From Chitinophaga rhizosphaerae (GTDB lineage: Bacteria > Bacteroidota > Bacteroidia > Chitinophagales > Chitinophagaceae), in contig NZ_RXLO01000005.1 of NCBI RefSeq assembly GCF_003958645.1, positions 186,001 to 250,000 of the forward strand: a stretch of 64,000 nucleotides of DNA, given 5' to 3'. Position 1 is the stretch's first letter; each line of letters starts with the position of its first letter. Of this stretch, positions 53,537 through 62,684 are shown piece after piece. The notes beneath the pieces are model-generated. The model searched no databases and was not told where the DNA came from. It saw nothing but the letters and a program-made list of their open reading frames with translations. Position numbers and translations under genes: made by a program.

Positions 53537-54028
53537 ATGGAAACGAAAAGAACAAAACGCATTTTATCCGGGCTGTGCTTGTTGGCAATGACTGCTTTTG
53601 TGTCTACCGGCTGCGGTGGTAAAGACGACGATCCCGCACCCGGCACCAGGAAAATGAATATGAAAGTCACCATTTCGGTGGTGGGGCTGGAAGCCAGCGA
53701 CAACGTATATTTCCAGATCGGCGCCGCCAACCACGACGCCAGCCAGTACGGCGCGCCCGTATGGAAAATGAACGGGACCACCCAGGGCAACACCCACATG
53801 ATCGAACTGAAGGAACAGCAGTTCCTCGGCAGCACCAAAACATACGTGCTGGAAACCGTAAAGGCGTTCGATTTCGGTTCCCTGAACTTCGATTACTCCA
53901 ACCAGGGCGCTCCTTTAACGGTGAGCTACAAAGTGGAGATCGACGGTAAGGTGAAAACGAACGTGCAGAACAAGGTAGTGCCTGCCGGCGGAACAGACGA
54001 TCAGAGCCTGACTTACAAACCGGAATAA
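53537..54028 (+). CDS. Small lipoprotein of unknown function
   Basis: About 163 residues from ATG 53537, chosen because the promoter at 53473-53503 would leave the upstream ATG (53501) inside the -7 box. Lipobox at VSTGCGGKDDDPAP with an acidic linker that in Bacteroidota can act as a surface-export signal (LES-like, inference). The rest is a single beta-rich domain (KVTISVVGLEASDNVYFQIG, VSYKVEIDGKVKTNV). I do not recognise the family. Confidence 0.8.
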   Translation: METKRTKRILSGLCLLAMTAFVSTGCGGKDDDPAPGTRKMNMKVTISVVGLEASDNVYFQIGAANHDASQYGAPVWKMNGTTQGNTHMIELKEQQFLGSTKTYVLETVKAFDFGSLNFDYSNQGAPLTVSYKVEIDGKVKTNVQNKVVPAGGTDDQSLTYKPE

Positions 54029-54065
54029 ACGGAAAGACCAGCCAATTGCAACGCAGCATTTTCAG

Positions 54066-54091
54066 GGAAAACGCACGCAAGTGCGTTTTCC
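54066..54091 (+). terminator. Stem-loop terminator after the small lipoprotein
   Basis: GGAAAACGCAC (54066-54076) pairs perfectly with GTGCGTTTTCC (54081-54091) around a GCAA tetraloop (GNRA type). The descending arm contains a short T-run; 38 nt after the lipoprotein stop. Confidence 0.65.
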
Positions 54092-54117
54092 GCTTTACAG
54101 GCGGTTGCCGCCCATTG

Positions 54118-54148
54118 TTTGTTAAATGCCCAAACATCGATAATTTTA
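54118..54148 (+). promoter_or_regulatory. Bacteroidota-type promoter of the LuxR-type regulator
   Basis: TTTG (54118-54121), 19 nt, TAATTTTA (54141-54148; last base differs from TAnnTTTG), 33 nt before the ATG at 54182. Confidence 0.6.
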
Positions 54149-54181
54149 TCCTTCCACATTCAAGGAACAACAACTGATCGC

Positions 54182-54817
54182 ATGGCGGAAAACGGAAAAA
54201 TACTGGCGGTGGTAGACGATCATCCCATCCTGGCAGACGGGTTGCGCTCGCTGCTGATGGAACATGGCGGATTTGAAGACGTCCGCAGTTTCAATTCCGG
54301 GAAGGATTTCATGCAGTTCCTCGCTGCCAACGAAGTAGACACCGTTCTGCTCGACATCGCCCTGCAGGATGCCAATGGGGTCGAGCTTTGCAGGGAAATC
54401 AAGCTGTTGTCGCCCGGAACGATCGTATTGGGGCTGAGCAGCCAGGCGGAACGGGGTGTGGTATTGCAGATGATCGCCAACGGGGCCGGCGGGTATGTGT
54501 TGAAAAGCGCCGCTACCGGCGAGCTCATCGAATGTATCCGCGAAGCGCAGGCCGGTTGCGTGGTTTTTTGCAGCGATGTGAAAAGGGTACTGGCCAAAGC
54601 GCCCGCCCATCCGCAACGCACGCTGCCCTCGCTCACCAATCGCGAAAAGCAGATGCTGGAATTGCTGTCTGAAGGCAAAACCACGCCCGTGATCGCTTCC
54701 GAGCTACAGCTGAGCCGGCTTACGGTCGATACCTACCGTAAAAATCTCCTCCAGAAATTCGAAGTGAAAAACATCGCCGAGCTGCTGGTGCTCGTGGTGC
54801 GGGAAGGATTATTGTAG
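54182..54817 (+). CDS. NarL/LuxR-family response regulator (orphan)
   Basis: About 211 residues from ATG 54182; upstream codons from 54119 cover the promoter. Receiver: VVDDHPILADGL, D58 in TVLLDIALQDANG, Lys in GYVLKSAATGEL. The C-terminal LuxR HTH has LTNREKQMLELLSEGKTTPV and LQLSRLTVDTYRKNLLQKF. No histidine kinase gene is near, so the partner is encoded elsewhere. Next gene is convergent. Confidence 0.92.
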   Translation: MAENGKILAVVDDHPILADGLRSLLMEHGGFEDVRSFNSGKDFMQFLAANEVDTVLLDIALQDANGVELCREIKLLSPGTIVLGLSSQAERGVVLQMIANGAGGYVLKSAATGELIECIREAQAGCVVFCSDVKRVLAKAPAHPQRTLPSLTNREKQMLELLSEGKTTPVIASELQLSRLTVDTYRKNLLQKFEVKNIAELLVLVVREGLL

Positions 54818-54868
54818 CGCACGGCCCGGGGCCATGCGCTACTTACCGGATAGTTGTGCCCGTAAAAA

Positions 54869-57031
54869 TCAGTTGAACATCAATTCATCGATGAAAGCCC
54901 AACCATGGCGGCCCTTGCCGGGATGCCACACGGGTATCTTGCCCAGCGGTCTCATAACGATCTTCACACATGATACTTCCGCTTCCGGGAAATCGCAGTT
55001 ATACGTAACCGGCGCCACAGGATCGCCCTGTTTTGCGGCGGGCAACGATGTTTTGCGGAGCAGCCGCAGGTTGTTTTTATCCTTTCCGCCCCAGACTTCG
55101 ATCTGCTCCGGGGGGAAGATATATGCATCCTGGTGCCGGAAGGTGCTGAACGATACCTGTTTCAGCGGTATCGCCTTTTCGAACCGGACCACTGCCTCCA
55201 GCGGGTGGTTGACGTAGCCGAGCCACTTGCCGTCGCTGTAATTGAAAGTGCCTTTCTCGGCATCGTTGAGCGTTTTGGCGCCGTTGCCGGTGTATTGCCC
55301 TTCCGGCTGGTTGATGAGCGTGATGCTATCTGGCCGGTAGGTGGATTTGCTGAAGGAATATTGCACGGGATCGCTCACGTTCCAGCCTTTTTTGCAGGCG
55401 ATGGCGCGGATCACGGTGCTTTCGGTGAGGCGGATGCTGTCTTTGAAAACGGGGGAATTGATGCTGTCGGGAGCCGAACCGTCTGTCGTATACCGGATTT
55501 CCACGCCTTTCACGCGGTGTTTCATCACCAGTTGCATGTCGTTTTTGAAGATAGCGGTGGTATTGACGATTTCGGGCTGGTTAAGCTTGAGTTGTTCCTG
55601 CCCTTCGCTGATAAATCCGCTCACCAGTTCCACGCCGGGGAAGGCCGACTGGATTTTTTGCATATCGGTGGATGATATCCCTGTGTTCCAGGCAAAAATT
55701 TTGTCCAGTTTGGGCGCTTTTTTCAAAGCCAGCAGCTGTTGCGCCGCCACGGGCGTTCCCGCCACGGAAAGTTTTTGCAGATGTGGCAGTTTGGCCAGTT
55801 CGCCCAGGGTTTTACCGGTGATCTGCGTGAACCCGAGGTTGAGGACCCGCAGCTCGCGGAACTGCGCCAGCAGCGCCAGGTCTTCGTCTTTAACGGGCAT
55901 CTTCTGCAGGTGCATTTCCGTCAGCTGTTCCTTGAGCGGCAGCAGTTCCTTCACCGACGCGATCTCGAACTTATCCCGGTTATACCAGTTGGCCACCAGC
56001 GGCGCCGCATAGAGCGCCACGGGGTACACCACGCGGTAGTTGTTGTTCAGTTTGGCGACGAGTTTTTCGTCGGCATGGGGCAAATCCAGCTGTTCGGTGC
56101 CGCCGGGAGGCGTGAGGCGCGCGGCGGCGAGCTGGTACAGCGTATCCTGCGGCGGGAGGGATTTCACTTTCCCATCGAACTTCGCACCGTTTTGTATCCA
56201 GTGATGGAGGATGGCGATCTCCGCTTCCGTCAACTGCGGTTTACCGGCAGGCGGCATGTGTTTTTTGTCGGCATCCGGGAGATGCAGGCGCAGCATGAGC
56301 AGGCTCGCCGCGGGATCGCCGGAGATGAACAGCTCGCCGGTTTTGCCGCCGGCCATCATTTGCACGGAATCTTTCATGGACAGGCCGCCTTTCGCTTTGC
56401 CGGGATTATGGCAACTCATGCAATTTTCTTCCAGGATGGGCTGCACCACATGTGCGAACAATTCCGCCTGGTCGATGGGTACTGCCGGCCGCACGAACGC
56501 AGGCGTCACCGGCGCCAGCACGAAGTTTTCGCCGTGGGTGACAACGGCCCCGAAGTGCCCCGTCACCATGAGCAAAACTATCATCCCGAGCGAAATCCCC
56601 CGGTTCCCCCAACCCTTCAGACTATTCCGTAACCAGTAAAGGGCGGAAGCCGTCCACAACAGCAGGGCGCCGCCCCATTTGTGCCAGAACAGCGGCCCTT
56701 CGGCCGAATAACCCTCTTCCCTCGACAAAAACAATCCCATCATCACGGTTACGGCTGCACTGAGCGCGCCCAGCAGCAACATCACCGCGGTCACCTGGTT
56801 TCTCCAGGCCGCCGCTTCCGGGTTGCGCATGGGTACGAACGGCAGCACCGCGCCGATCAGCAGGAGCACGATCGGGAAATGCAATACCAGCGGATGCATG
56901 CGCCCCGCCACCTGGAGCCACGAGGGCACGGCGAGCCGGTCGCCCGCCAGGAGCAGTACCAAAACGAATATGTTACAGGCCAGCAGCAGGCTTCCACCGA
57001 TGCTTTGCCATTTTGTGCTTTGTTGGTTCAT
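54869..57031 (-). CDS. Membrane protein with DUF2231, cytochrome-c-like and C-terminal discoidin-like domains
   Basis: 720 residues. Four or five membrane helices at the N-terminus (about 15-170; MHPLVLHFPIVLLLIGAVLP is the DUF2231 signature). A PSCyt1-type cytochrome c domain follows (about 190-290) with heme motif ENCMSCHNPGK and KKHMPPAG for the axial Met. Leucine-rich-repeat-like strands (about 390-480: LRVLNLGFTQITGK), a chitobiase-C-like strand set (VEIRYTTDGSAPDS) and a discoidin-like end. Last gene of the four-gene operon; its ATG overlaps the NHL stop by 1 bp (TGATG). Likely an electron-transfer or surface-binding component. Confidence 0.85.
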   Translation of the reverse strand: MNQQSTKWQSIGGSLLLACNIFVLVLLLAGDRLAVPSWLQVAGRMHPLVLHFPIVLLLIGAVLPFVPMRNPEAAAWRNQVTAVMLLLGALSAAVTVMMGLFLSREEGYSAEGPLFWHKWGGALLLWTASALYWLRNSLKGWGNRGISLGMIVLLMVTGHFGAVVTHGENFVLAPVTPAFVRPAVPIDQAELFAHVVQPILEENCMSCHNPGKAKGGLSMKDSVQMMAGGKTGELFISGDPAASLLMLRLHLPDADKKHMPPAGKPQLTEAEIAILHHWIQNGAKFDGKVKSLPPQDTLYQLAAARLTPPGGTEQLDLPHADEKLVAKLNNNYRVVYPVALYAAPLVANWYNRDKFEIASVKELLPLKEQLTEMHLQKMPVKDEDLALLAQFRELRVLNLGFTQITGKTLGELAKLPHLQKLSVAGTPVAAQQLLALKKAPKLDKIFAWNTGISSTDMQKIQSAFPGVELVSGFISEGQEQLKLNQPEIVNTTAIFKNDMQLVMKHRVKGVEIRYTTDGSAPDSINSPVFKDSIRLTESTVIRAIACKKGWNVSDPVQYSFSKSTYRPDSITLINQPEGQYTGNGAKTLNDAEKGTFNYSDGKWLGYVNHPLEAVVRFEKAIPLKQVSFSTFRHQDAYIFPPEQIEVWGGKDKNNLRLLRKTSLPAAKQGDPVAPVTYNCDFPEAEVSCVKIVMRPLGKIPVWHPGKGRHGWAFIDELMFN

Positions 57032-58056
57032 CAGACTCTGCTGAGTTTATAGGGATATACTTTTCCGGACGCCCATTGCGCCACATACAGGTTCTCGTCG
57101 TTGTCCACACACACGTCGTGCGGATGCACGAAGATCTTTTCCGCCTGCTGCATGGTCTGGAGCTTGCCGTCTGCATAGTTCGGTTCCGTACCGCCGATGT
57201 TCGACACCACTTTGTTGTTTTTGTCGAGGATCGTCACGAAACCGCTGGCTTCCTTGCCCATTTCCGGTGAACGGAGCACTGCGGCGTACAGATGATCGCC
57301 TTTGATAACAGGCCGGCAAACGCAGGCGCCGGGCAGGGAAATCACTTCCATGAGCTGGCCGTCCATGCTGAACCGCTTAAAGCAATTGCGCGTGCGGTCG
57401 GTGACCAGTAAGGTAGGCGCCCCGTTCCGGCGATCGATGCAAATGCCATGGGCATTGTCGAGATGGGCGTCGCCTTCACCGCGGCCGCCGAAGATGTTCA
57501 ACAGCTTGCCGCTGCGGTCGAACCGGGAAATGTATTGCGCGCCGTAGCCGTCTGCGATGTAAATATCTCCGTTCTCCGCCACCGTGGTTTCCGTGGGCAC
57601 GAACGCCTCTTTTTTATCGTATTTCCCGCTTTCCTTCGGATAATCGATCGTCAGCAGCACTTTCCCGTTGAGCGTGGTTTTGTAGACCTGGTGCAGATCC
57701 GTGTCGGTGATGAGCAGGAATTCTTCCCCGTTTTCCTTCGCCAGCGTGAGGCCGTGCGCACCCGGGAATTGTGTTCCCCAGCTTTGCAGCAGTTTCCCGG
57801 ATTTGTTGAAGATGAGGACGTTGTTTTTCGTCTCGTTCGTGAGCAAAATGATCCTTCCCTTTGCGTCCTGCACCATTTCGTGGCAGTCTTTCACGGGGAA
57901 GCGGGACACGTCGGCCTTTGCCCACTTTTCGTCGAGCGTGAACCGCATGTTGTTATGCCCGTAAACGGGGCCTTTCGGCCGGGCAAAGAGATCGCGGGAG
58001 ATGTAGAACCCGGCAGTGGTGAGCGCCGCGGCGCGGATGAATTTTCTTCTTTCCAT
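57031..58056 (-). CDS. NHL-repeat six-bladed propeller protein with Tat-like signal
   Basis: 341 residues. MERRKFIRAAALTTAGFYI is a Tat-type RRxFxR-like signal. NHL/propeller repeats: SWGTQFPGAHGLTLAKENG, KEAFVPTETTVAENGDIYIA, DAHLDNAHGICIDRRNG, FVHPHDVCVDNDENLYVAQW. Resembles the peptidylglycine alpha-amidating-lyase-like propellers that accompany DUF1501/DUF1553 proteins in Bacteroidota and Planctomycetes. Periplasmic, folded before export if Tat is used. Ends at the start of the DUF2231 gene and begins 10 bp after DUF1501. Confidence 0.85.
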   Translation of the reverse strand: MERRKFIRAAALTTAGFYISRDLFARPKGPVYGHNNMRFTLDEKWAKADVSRFPVKDCHEMVQDAKGRIILLTNETKNNVLIFNKSGKLLQSWGTQFPGAHGLTLAKENGEEFLLITDTDLHQVYKTTLNGKVLLTIDYPKESGKYDKKEAFVPTETTVAENGDIYIADGYGAQYISRFDRSGKLLNIFGGRGEGDAHLDNAHGICIDRRNGAPTLLVTDRTRNCFKRFSMDGQLMEVISLPGACVCRPVIKGDHLYAAVLRSPEMGKEASGFVTILDKNNKVVSNIGGTEPNYADGKLQTMQQAEKIFVHPHDVCVDNDENLYVAQWASGKVYPYKLSRV

Positions 58057-58066
58057 GTTTCGGTAT

Positions 58067-59521
58067 TTAGGCCATCAGTCCGGGAATGACTTGTCCCGCA
58101 ACGTCTGTGAGCCGGTAACGGCGTCCCTGGTGTTTGAATGTGAGTTTTTCGTGGTCGAGGCCCATGAGGTGCAGCACGGTAGCGTGGAAGTCGTGCACGT
58201 GCACGGGATCTTTGACGATATTGTACCCGAACTCGTCGGTTTCCCCGTAAACGATGCCGGGCTTCACGCCGCCGCCGGCCATCCAGATGGAGAAGCAGCG
58301 GGGGTGATGGTCGCGGCCGTAATTGTCGGCCGTCATTTTCCCCTGGCAATAATTCGTGCGCCCGAATTCGCCGCCCCAGATCACGAGGGTTTCATCGAGC
58401 AGCCCGCGTTGTTTGAGATCGGTGATGAGCGCTGCGGACGCGCGGTCCACATCCTTCGCCTGCCCGGCCATTTCGTTGGGCAGGTTCCCGTGCTGGTCCC
58501 AACCCTGGTGATACAGCTGGATGAAGCGCACGCCGCTTTCGGAAAGTTTCCGGGCCAGCAGGCAGTTGGCGGCGAAGGTGCCGGGCACCATGCACTCCGG
58601 TCCGTACATTTTGAGGATATCGTCCGGCTCGCGCGAAAGGTCGGTCAGTTCGGGAACGGCCGTCTGCATGCGATATGCCATTTCATATTGCTGGATCTTG
58701 GTGCTGATTTCAGGATCTCCGAATTCCTTGTACGATTTATCGTTCAGCGCCGCCAGCTGATCGAGCATTTGCCGGCGGTTGGTGGAATCGATGCCTTCGG
58801 GATTGTTGAGGTACAGCACGGGGCTATCGCCGCTGCTGAACTGTACGCCCTGGTGGATGCTGTCGAGGAACCCGTTGCTCCAGAGTTTGGAGTACACGCC
58901 CTGGCCGTTGCCTTTCCCGCGCGACAGCAGCACGCAGAATGCCGGGAGGTTTTTGTTCTCGCTACCCAAACCATAACTCATCCACGATCCGAAACTCGCC
59001 CGGTTGCCTTGCTGGGCGCCGGTCTGGAAGAATGTAAGCGCCGGGTCGTGGTTGATGGCCTCGGTGAACAGGGAGCGTACGATGCAGATATCGTCGACGA
59101 TCCCCGCGGTGTGCGGGAAGAGGTCGCTGATCCAGGCGCGGGCCTGGCCATATTGCTGGAAGTCGAAATGGGAGCCTACGAGGGGGAACGACGACTGGCC
59201 GGCCGTCATGCCCGTCAGTCTTTGTCCCATGCGGATAGAAGCGGGGAGCTCCTGGCCCATCATTTCGCGGAGTTTCGGTTTGTAGTCGAAGCTTTCGAGT
59301 TGCGAGGGCGCGCCGTTCTGGAACAGGTAGATGACCCGTTTGGCTTTTGGCGCGAAGTGCGGCATCCCCGGCACAAAGGCCGCTTCTTCCGGTGTGCGGC
59401 TGCCGAACAGGTCGGGGATGAGGAGCGAGCCGAGGGCCACGCTGCCAACGCCGAGGCTAAGATTCGACAGGAATTTGCGGCGGTTCATGTTCAGGTGCCG
59501 CTCGATGAATTCATTTTTCAT
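58067..59521 (-). CDS. DUF1501-family protein with Tat-like signal
   Basis: 484 residues; MNRRKFLSNLSLGVGSVALG is a Tat-type signal (the ATG at residue 12 is an alternative start). DUF1501 belongs to the alkaline-phosphatase/sulfatase-like fold. Blocks seen: KRVIYLFQNGAPSQLESFDY, HQGWDQHGNLPNEMAGQAKD, LVIWGGEFGRTNYCQGKMTA, GRDHHPRCFSIWMAGGGVKP. It is the usual partner of DUF1553 proteins, separated by 21 bp here. Periplasmic; substrate not established. Confidence 0.92.
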   Translation of the reverse strand: MKNEFIERHLNMNRRKFLSNLSLGVGSVALGSLLIPDLFGSRTPEEAAFVPGMPHFAPKAKRVIYLFQNGAPSQLESFDYKPKLREMMGQELPASIRMGQRLTGMTAGQSSFPLVGSHFDFQQYGQARAWISDLFPHTAGIVDDICIVRSLFTEAINHDPALTFFQTGAQQGNRASFGSWMSYGLGSENKNLPAFCVLLSRGKGNGQGVYSKLWSNGFLDSIHQGVQFSSGDSPVLYLNNPEGIDSTNRRQMLDQLAALNDKSYKEFGDPEISTKIQQYEMAYRMQTAVPELTDLSREPDDILKMYGPECMVPGTFAANCLLARKLSESGVRFIQLYHQGWDQHGNLPNEMAGQAKDVDRASAALITDLKQRGLLDETLVIWGGEFGRTNYCQGKMTADNYGRDHHPRCFSIWMAGGGVKPGIVYGETDEFGYNIVKDPVHVHDFHATVLHLMGLDHEKLTFKHQGRRYRLTDVAGQVIPGLMA

Positions 59522-59542
59522 GGCGCGTATTTTTACCGGGGA

Positions 59543-61855
59543 TCAGGTTTTAGATAAAGTTTCTTCCAGGTTGTAAATAGTGGTGATGACCTGCATCATG
59601 GCGGCCCAGGAGGAGGCATCGAGCCCCTTGGCCATGGGGAATTCGCCATGCCGGAGGAGTTTTTCCGCTTCGGCGGGCTTGCTTTTGAACCAGGCCTGCT
59701 GTTGCGCGTAATATTTCGACAGGATGTCTACCTCGGCTGCTTCCGGCGTGCGGCAAACGATGGAGCGGAACGCCTGGCGGATGTTCTTTTCCGTATCGCC
59801 GCCCTTTTGCAGGAGTTTCCCGGCAAATACCCGCGAGGCTTCCAGTACCGTTGGGTCGTTGAGCATGATGAGCGCCTGCAGCGGCGTATTGGTGGCGGAG
59901 CGTTTCACTTCGCACTGGTCGCGGTTACTGGCGTCGAAGATCATCATGGACGGGGGTGGGACGGTCCTTTTGATGAACGTGTACAATCCGCGGCGGTACA
60001 GGCTTTCGCCATGGTCCTGCCGGTAAGTGGCCAGCGATCCCCGGCCGGAAGTGGCCAGTTCCCACAAGCCCGCGGGCTGGTAAGGTTTCACGCTGGGGCC
60101 GCCGATGGTGTGGACGAGCATCCCGCTGGAAGCCAGCACCAGGTCGCGCACCGTTTCCGCAGGCAGGCGGAACCGCGGCCCGCGGGAAAGGTAAATATTG
60201 TCAGGATCTGCTTCCAGCTTGTCTTTCGTGATATTAGCCGATTGGCGGTAAGTGGCGGTCATGACCATTTGTTTCATCAGTCGCTTCACGTCCCATCCAT
60301 GCTGCATAAAATCTACCGCCAGCCAGTCGAGCAGTTGCGGGTGGCTGGGCAGCTCGCCCTGCATCCCGAAATCGCCCGTGCTTTTCACGATCCCTTTTCC
60401 GAACACCTGTTGCCACATCTGATTGACGAAAACGCGGGCCGTGAGGGGATTTTTCGCATCGAAGAGCCAGGTGGCCAGTCCTAACCGGTTCGGCGGCAGG
60501 GCGGCCGAATTGAATGGCATGATGGAAGCCGGCGTGCCGGGTTTCACCTCGATGGTCGGGTTGTCGAACACCCCGCGGCCAAGAATGTAGGATTTGCGCA
60601 CGGAGTCCTGCTCGCCCATGATGGATACGATGAGGCGGTTGGTATCCTGCCGGTTGATGAACCGGAGCGCGCCTTCCATGTCTTCGCGGGTGATTTCCAT
60701 GAAGGGCTTCTTGGCGTAGGTTTCCGGTCCGCCGACTACGGATTCCAGGCCTACTTCCTTCACGTTGTTGAAGAAGGCATATAGCTCGTAATATTCTTTC
60801 TGGGAGAAGGGGTCGTATTTATGGTCGTGGCACTGGGCGCACTCCATGGTGACGCCGATGAGGCTTTTGCTGAAGGTGTTGGCGCGGTCTATCACGTACG
60901 AAACGCGGTATTCTTCATCGATGACGCCGCCTTCTTCGGTGATTTTATGGTTGCGGTTGAACCCCGAGGCCAGGAGCTGTTCGCGGCCGCCGCCGGGCAT
61001 CATGTCGCCGGCGAGTTGCCAGGTCACGAAATCCTTGTAGGGGAGGTTTTTATTGAATGCGTAGATCACCCAATCGCGCCAGGGCCACATGGAGCGGTAG
61101 TTATCGTCCTGGTAACCGTGGGAATCGGCGTATCGGGCCACGTCCATCCAGTGGACGGCCATTTTCTCGCCATAGGCGCTGTCTGCCAGCAGTTCGTCTA
61201 CCATTTTCTCGTATCCGCGCTCGCTGGTGTCTTTGGCAAAGCGTTCCATGCGGTCGGCGGTGGGCGGGAGGCCGGTGAGGTCGAGGCTGAGGCGTTTGAG
61301 GAGTCGTTCGCGGTCGGCCACGGGATTGGGCTGGAGGCCTTTTTCTTCCATCCTTGCCAGCACGAACCGGTCGATCTCATTGCGCGCCCATCCGTCGCCG
61401 TTTTTGGGGACGGCGGGCATTGCGGGGGGAACGAAGGCCCAGTGGGGCTTATATTTCGCGCCTTGTTTGATCCATTTTTCGATGAGTTTGATCTCGAAGG
61501 CGGTGAGCGTCATGTTGGAAGCCGGCGGCGGCATGCGCTGGGTGCTGTCTTCGGTCGTAATGCGCAGGAAAACGGCCGATTTCATGGGGCTCCCGGGCAC
61601 GAGGGCGTGCATCCCCGGAGATTCCTTCAGGGCTTTGTAGGCACTGTCGGCCACGTCGAGCCGGAGGCCGGCTTCGCGCTTGTTGGCATCGGGGCCGTGG
61701 CAGGCGAAACACCTGTCCGACAAAATCGGCCGGATATGGAAATTATAATCCACGGAATCCGGCATAACTTCGGCGGTACGGTGTGACCCGCTATCGTTGC
61801 AGGAAGTAAAAACGGCGAGTGCGCCGAATGCGAAAATTAAATAACGTTGGAACAT
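59543..61855 (-). CDS. PSCyt1/DUF1549/DUF1553 lipoprotein (cytochrome-linked)
   Basis: About 770 residues from ATG 61855; the lipobox is GALAVFTSCNDSG. The PSCyt1 domain has DRCFACHGPDANKREAGLRL (CxxCH) and QRMPPPASNMT. DUF1549 (PSCyt2) follows with NEIDRFVLARMEEKG, KRLSLDLTGLPPT and ECAQCHDHKYDP (second CxxCH). DUF1553 (PSD1) ends the protein with NPLTARVFVNQMWQQVFGKG, RLPAETVRDLVLASSG and RSATNTPLQALIMLNDPTV. Described in Planctomycetes as a large paralogous family and common in Bacteroidota; suspected roles are periplasmic polymer oxidation or degradation. First gene of the operon. Confidence 0.93.
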   Translation of the reverse strand: MFQRYLIFAFGALAVFTSCNDSGSHRTAEVMPDSVDYNFHIRPILSDRCFACHGPDANKREAGLRLDVADSAYKALKESPGMHALVPGSPMKSAVFLRITTEDSTQRMPPPASNMTLTAFEIKLIEKWIKQGAKYKPHWAFVPPAMPAVPKNGDGWARNEIDRFVLARMEEKGLQPNPVADRERLLKRLSLDLTGLPPTADRMERFAKDTSERGYEKMVDELLADSAYGEKMAVHWMDVARYADSHGYQDDNYRSMWPWRDWVIYAFNKNLPYKDFVTWQLAGDMMPGGGREQLLASGFNRNHKITEEGGVIDEEYRVSYVIDRANTFSKSLIGVTMECAQCHDHKYDPFSQKEYYELYAFFNNVKEVGLESVVGGPETYAKKPFMEITREDMEGALRFINRQDTNRLIVSIMGEQDSVRKSYILGRGVFDNPTIEVKPGTPASIMPFNSAALPPNRLGLATWLFDAKNPLTARVFVNQMWQQVFGKGIVKSTGDFGMQGELPSHPQLLDWLAVDFMQHGWDVKRLMKQMVMTATYRQSANITKDKLEADPDNIYLSRGPRFRLPAETVRDLVLASSGMLVHTIGGPSVKPYQPAGLWELATSGRGSLATYRQDHGESLYRRGLYTFIKRTVPPPSMMIFDASNRDQCEVKRSATNTPLQALIMLNDPTVLEASRVFAGKLLQKGGDTEKNIRQAFRSIVCRTPEAAEVDILSKYYAQQQAWFKSKPAEAEKLLRHGEFPMAKGLDASSWAAMMQVITTIYNLEETLSKT

Positions 61856-61873
61856 GGTACGGACATGCAAGAT

Positions 61874-62021
61874 TTCATTGTTCACAAATAACGATCACTA
61901 CTTTACGTGGCTATTAATGGTGTCTGGTTCGCCCCCGGGGCGCTGCTTATCTTTGACGCGATATTGATAATAGATAACGCAATATTTGCAACTATTTTAA
62001 CGCGATTCTACTTTTGATTGA
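61874..62021. repeat. Diverged direct repeat, copy A
   Basis: 148 nt that align without gaps to 62491-62638; by hand count 97 of 148 positions match. Shared blocks include CTTTACGTGGC (61901) and a TTGACGC-n-ATATTGAT stretch near 61953, plus CTTTTGATnGA at the end. Confidence 0.7.
61985..62016 (+). promoter_or_regulatory. Consensus Bacteroidota promoter inside repeat copy A
   Basis: TTTG (61985-61988), 20 nt, TACTTTTG (62009-62016). It points into the gene-poor region, where no convincing ORF follows. In copy B the same spacing is kept but TA has become AG. Confidence 0.6.
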
Positions 62022-62490
62022 CTGTTGAGTGTGAATTTAACATTTATTTTTCAAAATTCACTGAAATTGTAGCCCGTGGTTGCTTTGGGACCGTTGCTCG
62101 GTCCCCGACTGCCGCTCCGGGCGGGTTGGAGCGGTAGGATCGTGACGATAAAATTAAATCTTATTGTGCGGAAATCCGGGGAATTATGACTACCGGTTTT
62201 TCGCTGATTTTCCGGGAATTCGTTAACGGCGATGCTGTTTCGACCGGTATGATCAGGCATACATATTCGCTGACATATTCCCGTGTTTTCGGGGTCGGAA
62301 TTATGCCGCGCCAGACCTCCGGCCCCTAATGGTTCATCCGTTGATTTCCCCGACCTGGCCGTTTTATCTGCACCAAACATAATTACCCGTGCGATACCGC
62401 CATTTTGCCGGCCGATAGGATAGGTCGGGCCCGTAATTTTGCATAGGTGAACCCAGATAGCGGCAGTAATCGGCAGTATGAACGGTAACT

Positions 62491-62638
62491 TATATTGTCC
62501 ATACATAACAAACGCTGCTTTACGTGGCAGGATAATGATATTGATATTGCCTCCCGGCGCCACTTGTCATTGACGCAATATTGATTATTTCCGAACCTGT
62601 TTTTGCAATGATTTTATCGCTATTCAGCTTTTGATGGA
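62491..62638. repeat. Diverged direct repeat, copy B
   Basis: Second copy of the 148-nt repeat, same orientation, 617 bp downstream of copy A. The -33 TTTG is retained (62602-62605 region) but the -7 box reads AGCTTTTG, so the promoter is probably lost here. Confidence 0.7.
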
Positions 62639-62684
62639 ACAGTGGTGTAAGCATGGAAATTCTGACCCGTGTCAGATATGTGGT

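Noticed and set aside
62051-62563. 170-codon minus-strand ORF in the gene-poor region
   Set aside because: No family pattern, spans repeat copy B, uneven composition, no RBS or promoter. A decayed gene cannot be excluded.
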